Positions 63,446 through 64,000 of a stretch of 64,000 nucleotides of DNA are shown piece by piece; the first letter of the stretch is position 1, and each line of letters begins with the position of its first letter. The notes under the pieces were generated by a model, which did not search any database, was not told the DNA's origin, and worked only from the letters and a program-made list of their open reading frames with translations. The stretch is taken from contig NZ_JAMXQS010000001.1 of assembly GCF_024053505.1 (NCBI RefSeq), forward strand, positions 496,001 to 560,000. Direction: 5' to 3'. The translations under genes were made by a program, and so were the position numbers. Source of the DNA: Mesorhizobium liriopis (GTDB taxonomy: Bacteria > Pseudomonadota > Alphaproteobacteria > Rhizobiales > Rhizobiaceae).

Positions 63446-64000
63446 ATGATCCTCGCCACCCGCCTCAAGAGCCTTCGGGCCGTGGCATTTGCTTCCGCGC
63501 TTGCCTGCCTGACGGTGCCGGCGCTCGCGCAGGAGATTTCGGACACGCATCTCAAGGCCGCGCGCGAGGCCATCACGGCGTTGAACGCGACGGACGTGTT
63601 CGACGGCATCCTGCCCGGCGCCGCGGCGCAGCTGAAGCAGCAGCTGATCGGCCGCAATCCCGATCTCGAACAGCTGATCACGACGACCGTGGACGAGAAG
63701 GTGCTGGGTCTCGTGGGCCGTCGCGCCGACCTCGAGCGGGAAGCGGCACTCGCTTACGCCCGCGTCTTCACCGAGGACGAGCTGAAGCAGATGGCGACGT
63801 TCTTTTCCTCGCCGGCCGGCCAGAAGCTGATTTCGGACGGCGCCATCGCCAACCGTGAAGTCGCGAAGGCCGCGGAGATCTGGCAGCGCGGGATCGCGCG
63901 TGATCTGGCGGTTTCCGTGGCCGAGGTGATCGTCAAGGAAAAGCCGGACGCGGACACTTCGACGGCACCGGTCGCCAATCCCGACGACCAGCCGGCTGCG
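63446..64000 (+). CDS. Exported DUF2059 protein (truncated by window edge)
   Basis: The frame is open from ATG 63446 to the end of the window (185 codons, no stop). Signal peptide AVAFASALACLTVPALA (cleavage near 26), then EISDTHLKAAREAITALNAT and the DUF2059 helices AYARVFTEDELKQMATFFSS followed by PAGQKL. AGGGAG lies 10 bases before the ATG, 16 bases after rpiA, so both share a transcript. Function of the family is unknown; the tail is rich in Pro, Ala and Asp. Confidence 0.9.
   Translation, partial: MILATRLKSLRAVAFASALACLTVPALAQEISDTHLKAAREAITALNATDVFDGILPGAAAQLKQQLIGRNPDLEQLITTTVDEKVLGLVGRRADLEREAALAYARVFTEDELKQMATFFSSPAGQKLISDGAIANREVAKAAEIWQRGIARDLAVSVAEVIVKEKPDADTSTAPVANPDDQPAA

Noticed and set aside
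1-64000. CRISPR arrays, insertion sequences, rRNA operons
   Set aside because: No regularly spaced repeats, transposase motifs or rRNA sequence were seen.

Overview
The window is a GC-rich (mostly GC3-rich) chromosomal segment from an alphaproteobacterium of the order Hyphomicrobiales (Rhizobiales). The evidence is gene content and order: a FeuN/FeuP/FeuQ-like system next to a ccm (cyc) operon, a DegP-type protease, an RR-HK-glnE operon and a PleC-like kinase, then dapA-smpB and rpoZ-rsh-pyrE-acpS-lepB-rnc-era-recO, plus an alphaproteobacterial Omp2-type porin. Family cannot be fixed from sequence alone; Phyllobacteriaceae or Rhizobiaceae-like bacteria fit. No insertion sequence, integrase or CRISPR array was seen.

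Layout. 1-1034: 5' part of a class A penicillin-binding protein (minus strand, runs off the left edge). 1202-15709: a compact, co-oriented gene transfer agent (GTA) cluster of the RcGTA type: candidate small terminase, large terminase, portal, small membrane protein, prohead protease, capsid, connector/adaptor proteins, tail tube, tail chaperones, short tape measure, baseplate proteins, NlpC/P60 peptidase, giant host-specificity protein and a small membrane protein. It looks intact and has a promoter at its start, an internal terminator after the capsid gene, and a small inverted-repeat element between portal and the next gene. 15803-18209: feuN-feuP-feuQ. 18298-22810: lipoprotein and ccmI-ccmE-ccmF-ccmH for cytochrome c maturation. 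22933-29748: DegP/HtrA protease, OmpR-type two-component pair and glnE. 29756-36956: PleC-like kinase, aminopeptidase N, DMT exporter, type-4-like uracil-DNA glycosylase. 36994-43561: exported proteins, ETF-ubiquinone oxidoreductase, AMP nucleosidase and small secreted proteins. 43867-45623: tRNA-Ser(GCT) and a strongly expressed-looking porin with long leader and textbook terminator. 45987-58125: lytic transglycosylase, dapA, smpB, type 5 uracil-DNA glycosylase, NYN protein, then the rpoZ-rsh-pyrE-acpS-lepB-rnc-era-recO block. 58221-64000: OmpA lipoprotein, disordered hydrophilic protein, L,D-transpeptidase, tRNA-Val(CAC), Gph, RpiA and a DUF2059 protein cut by the right edge.

How it fits together: most of the window is envelope homeostasis (PBP, Slt, LD-transpeptidase, porin, OmpA lipoprotein, DegP, FeuNPQ, second two-component pair), nitrogen and stringent control (GlnE, Rsh, omega subunit) and RNA/translation housekeeping. 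The accessory feature is the GTA, a domesticated phage head-tail locus. The most original observations are a MITE-like repeat present in two sizes (in the GTA cluster, where it supplies the portal stop codon, and after rpoZ), a tail chaperone ORF without a normal start that may be made by frameshifting, a hairpin between feuN and feuP, and a type-4-like uracil glycosylase that lacks two of the expected iron-sulfur cysteines while a type 5 enzyme in the same window keeps its set.
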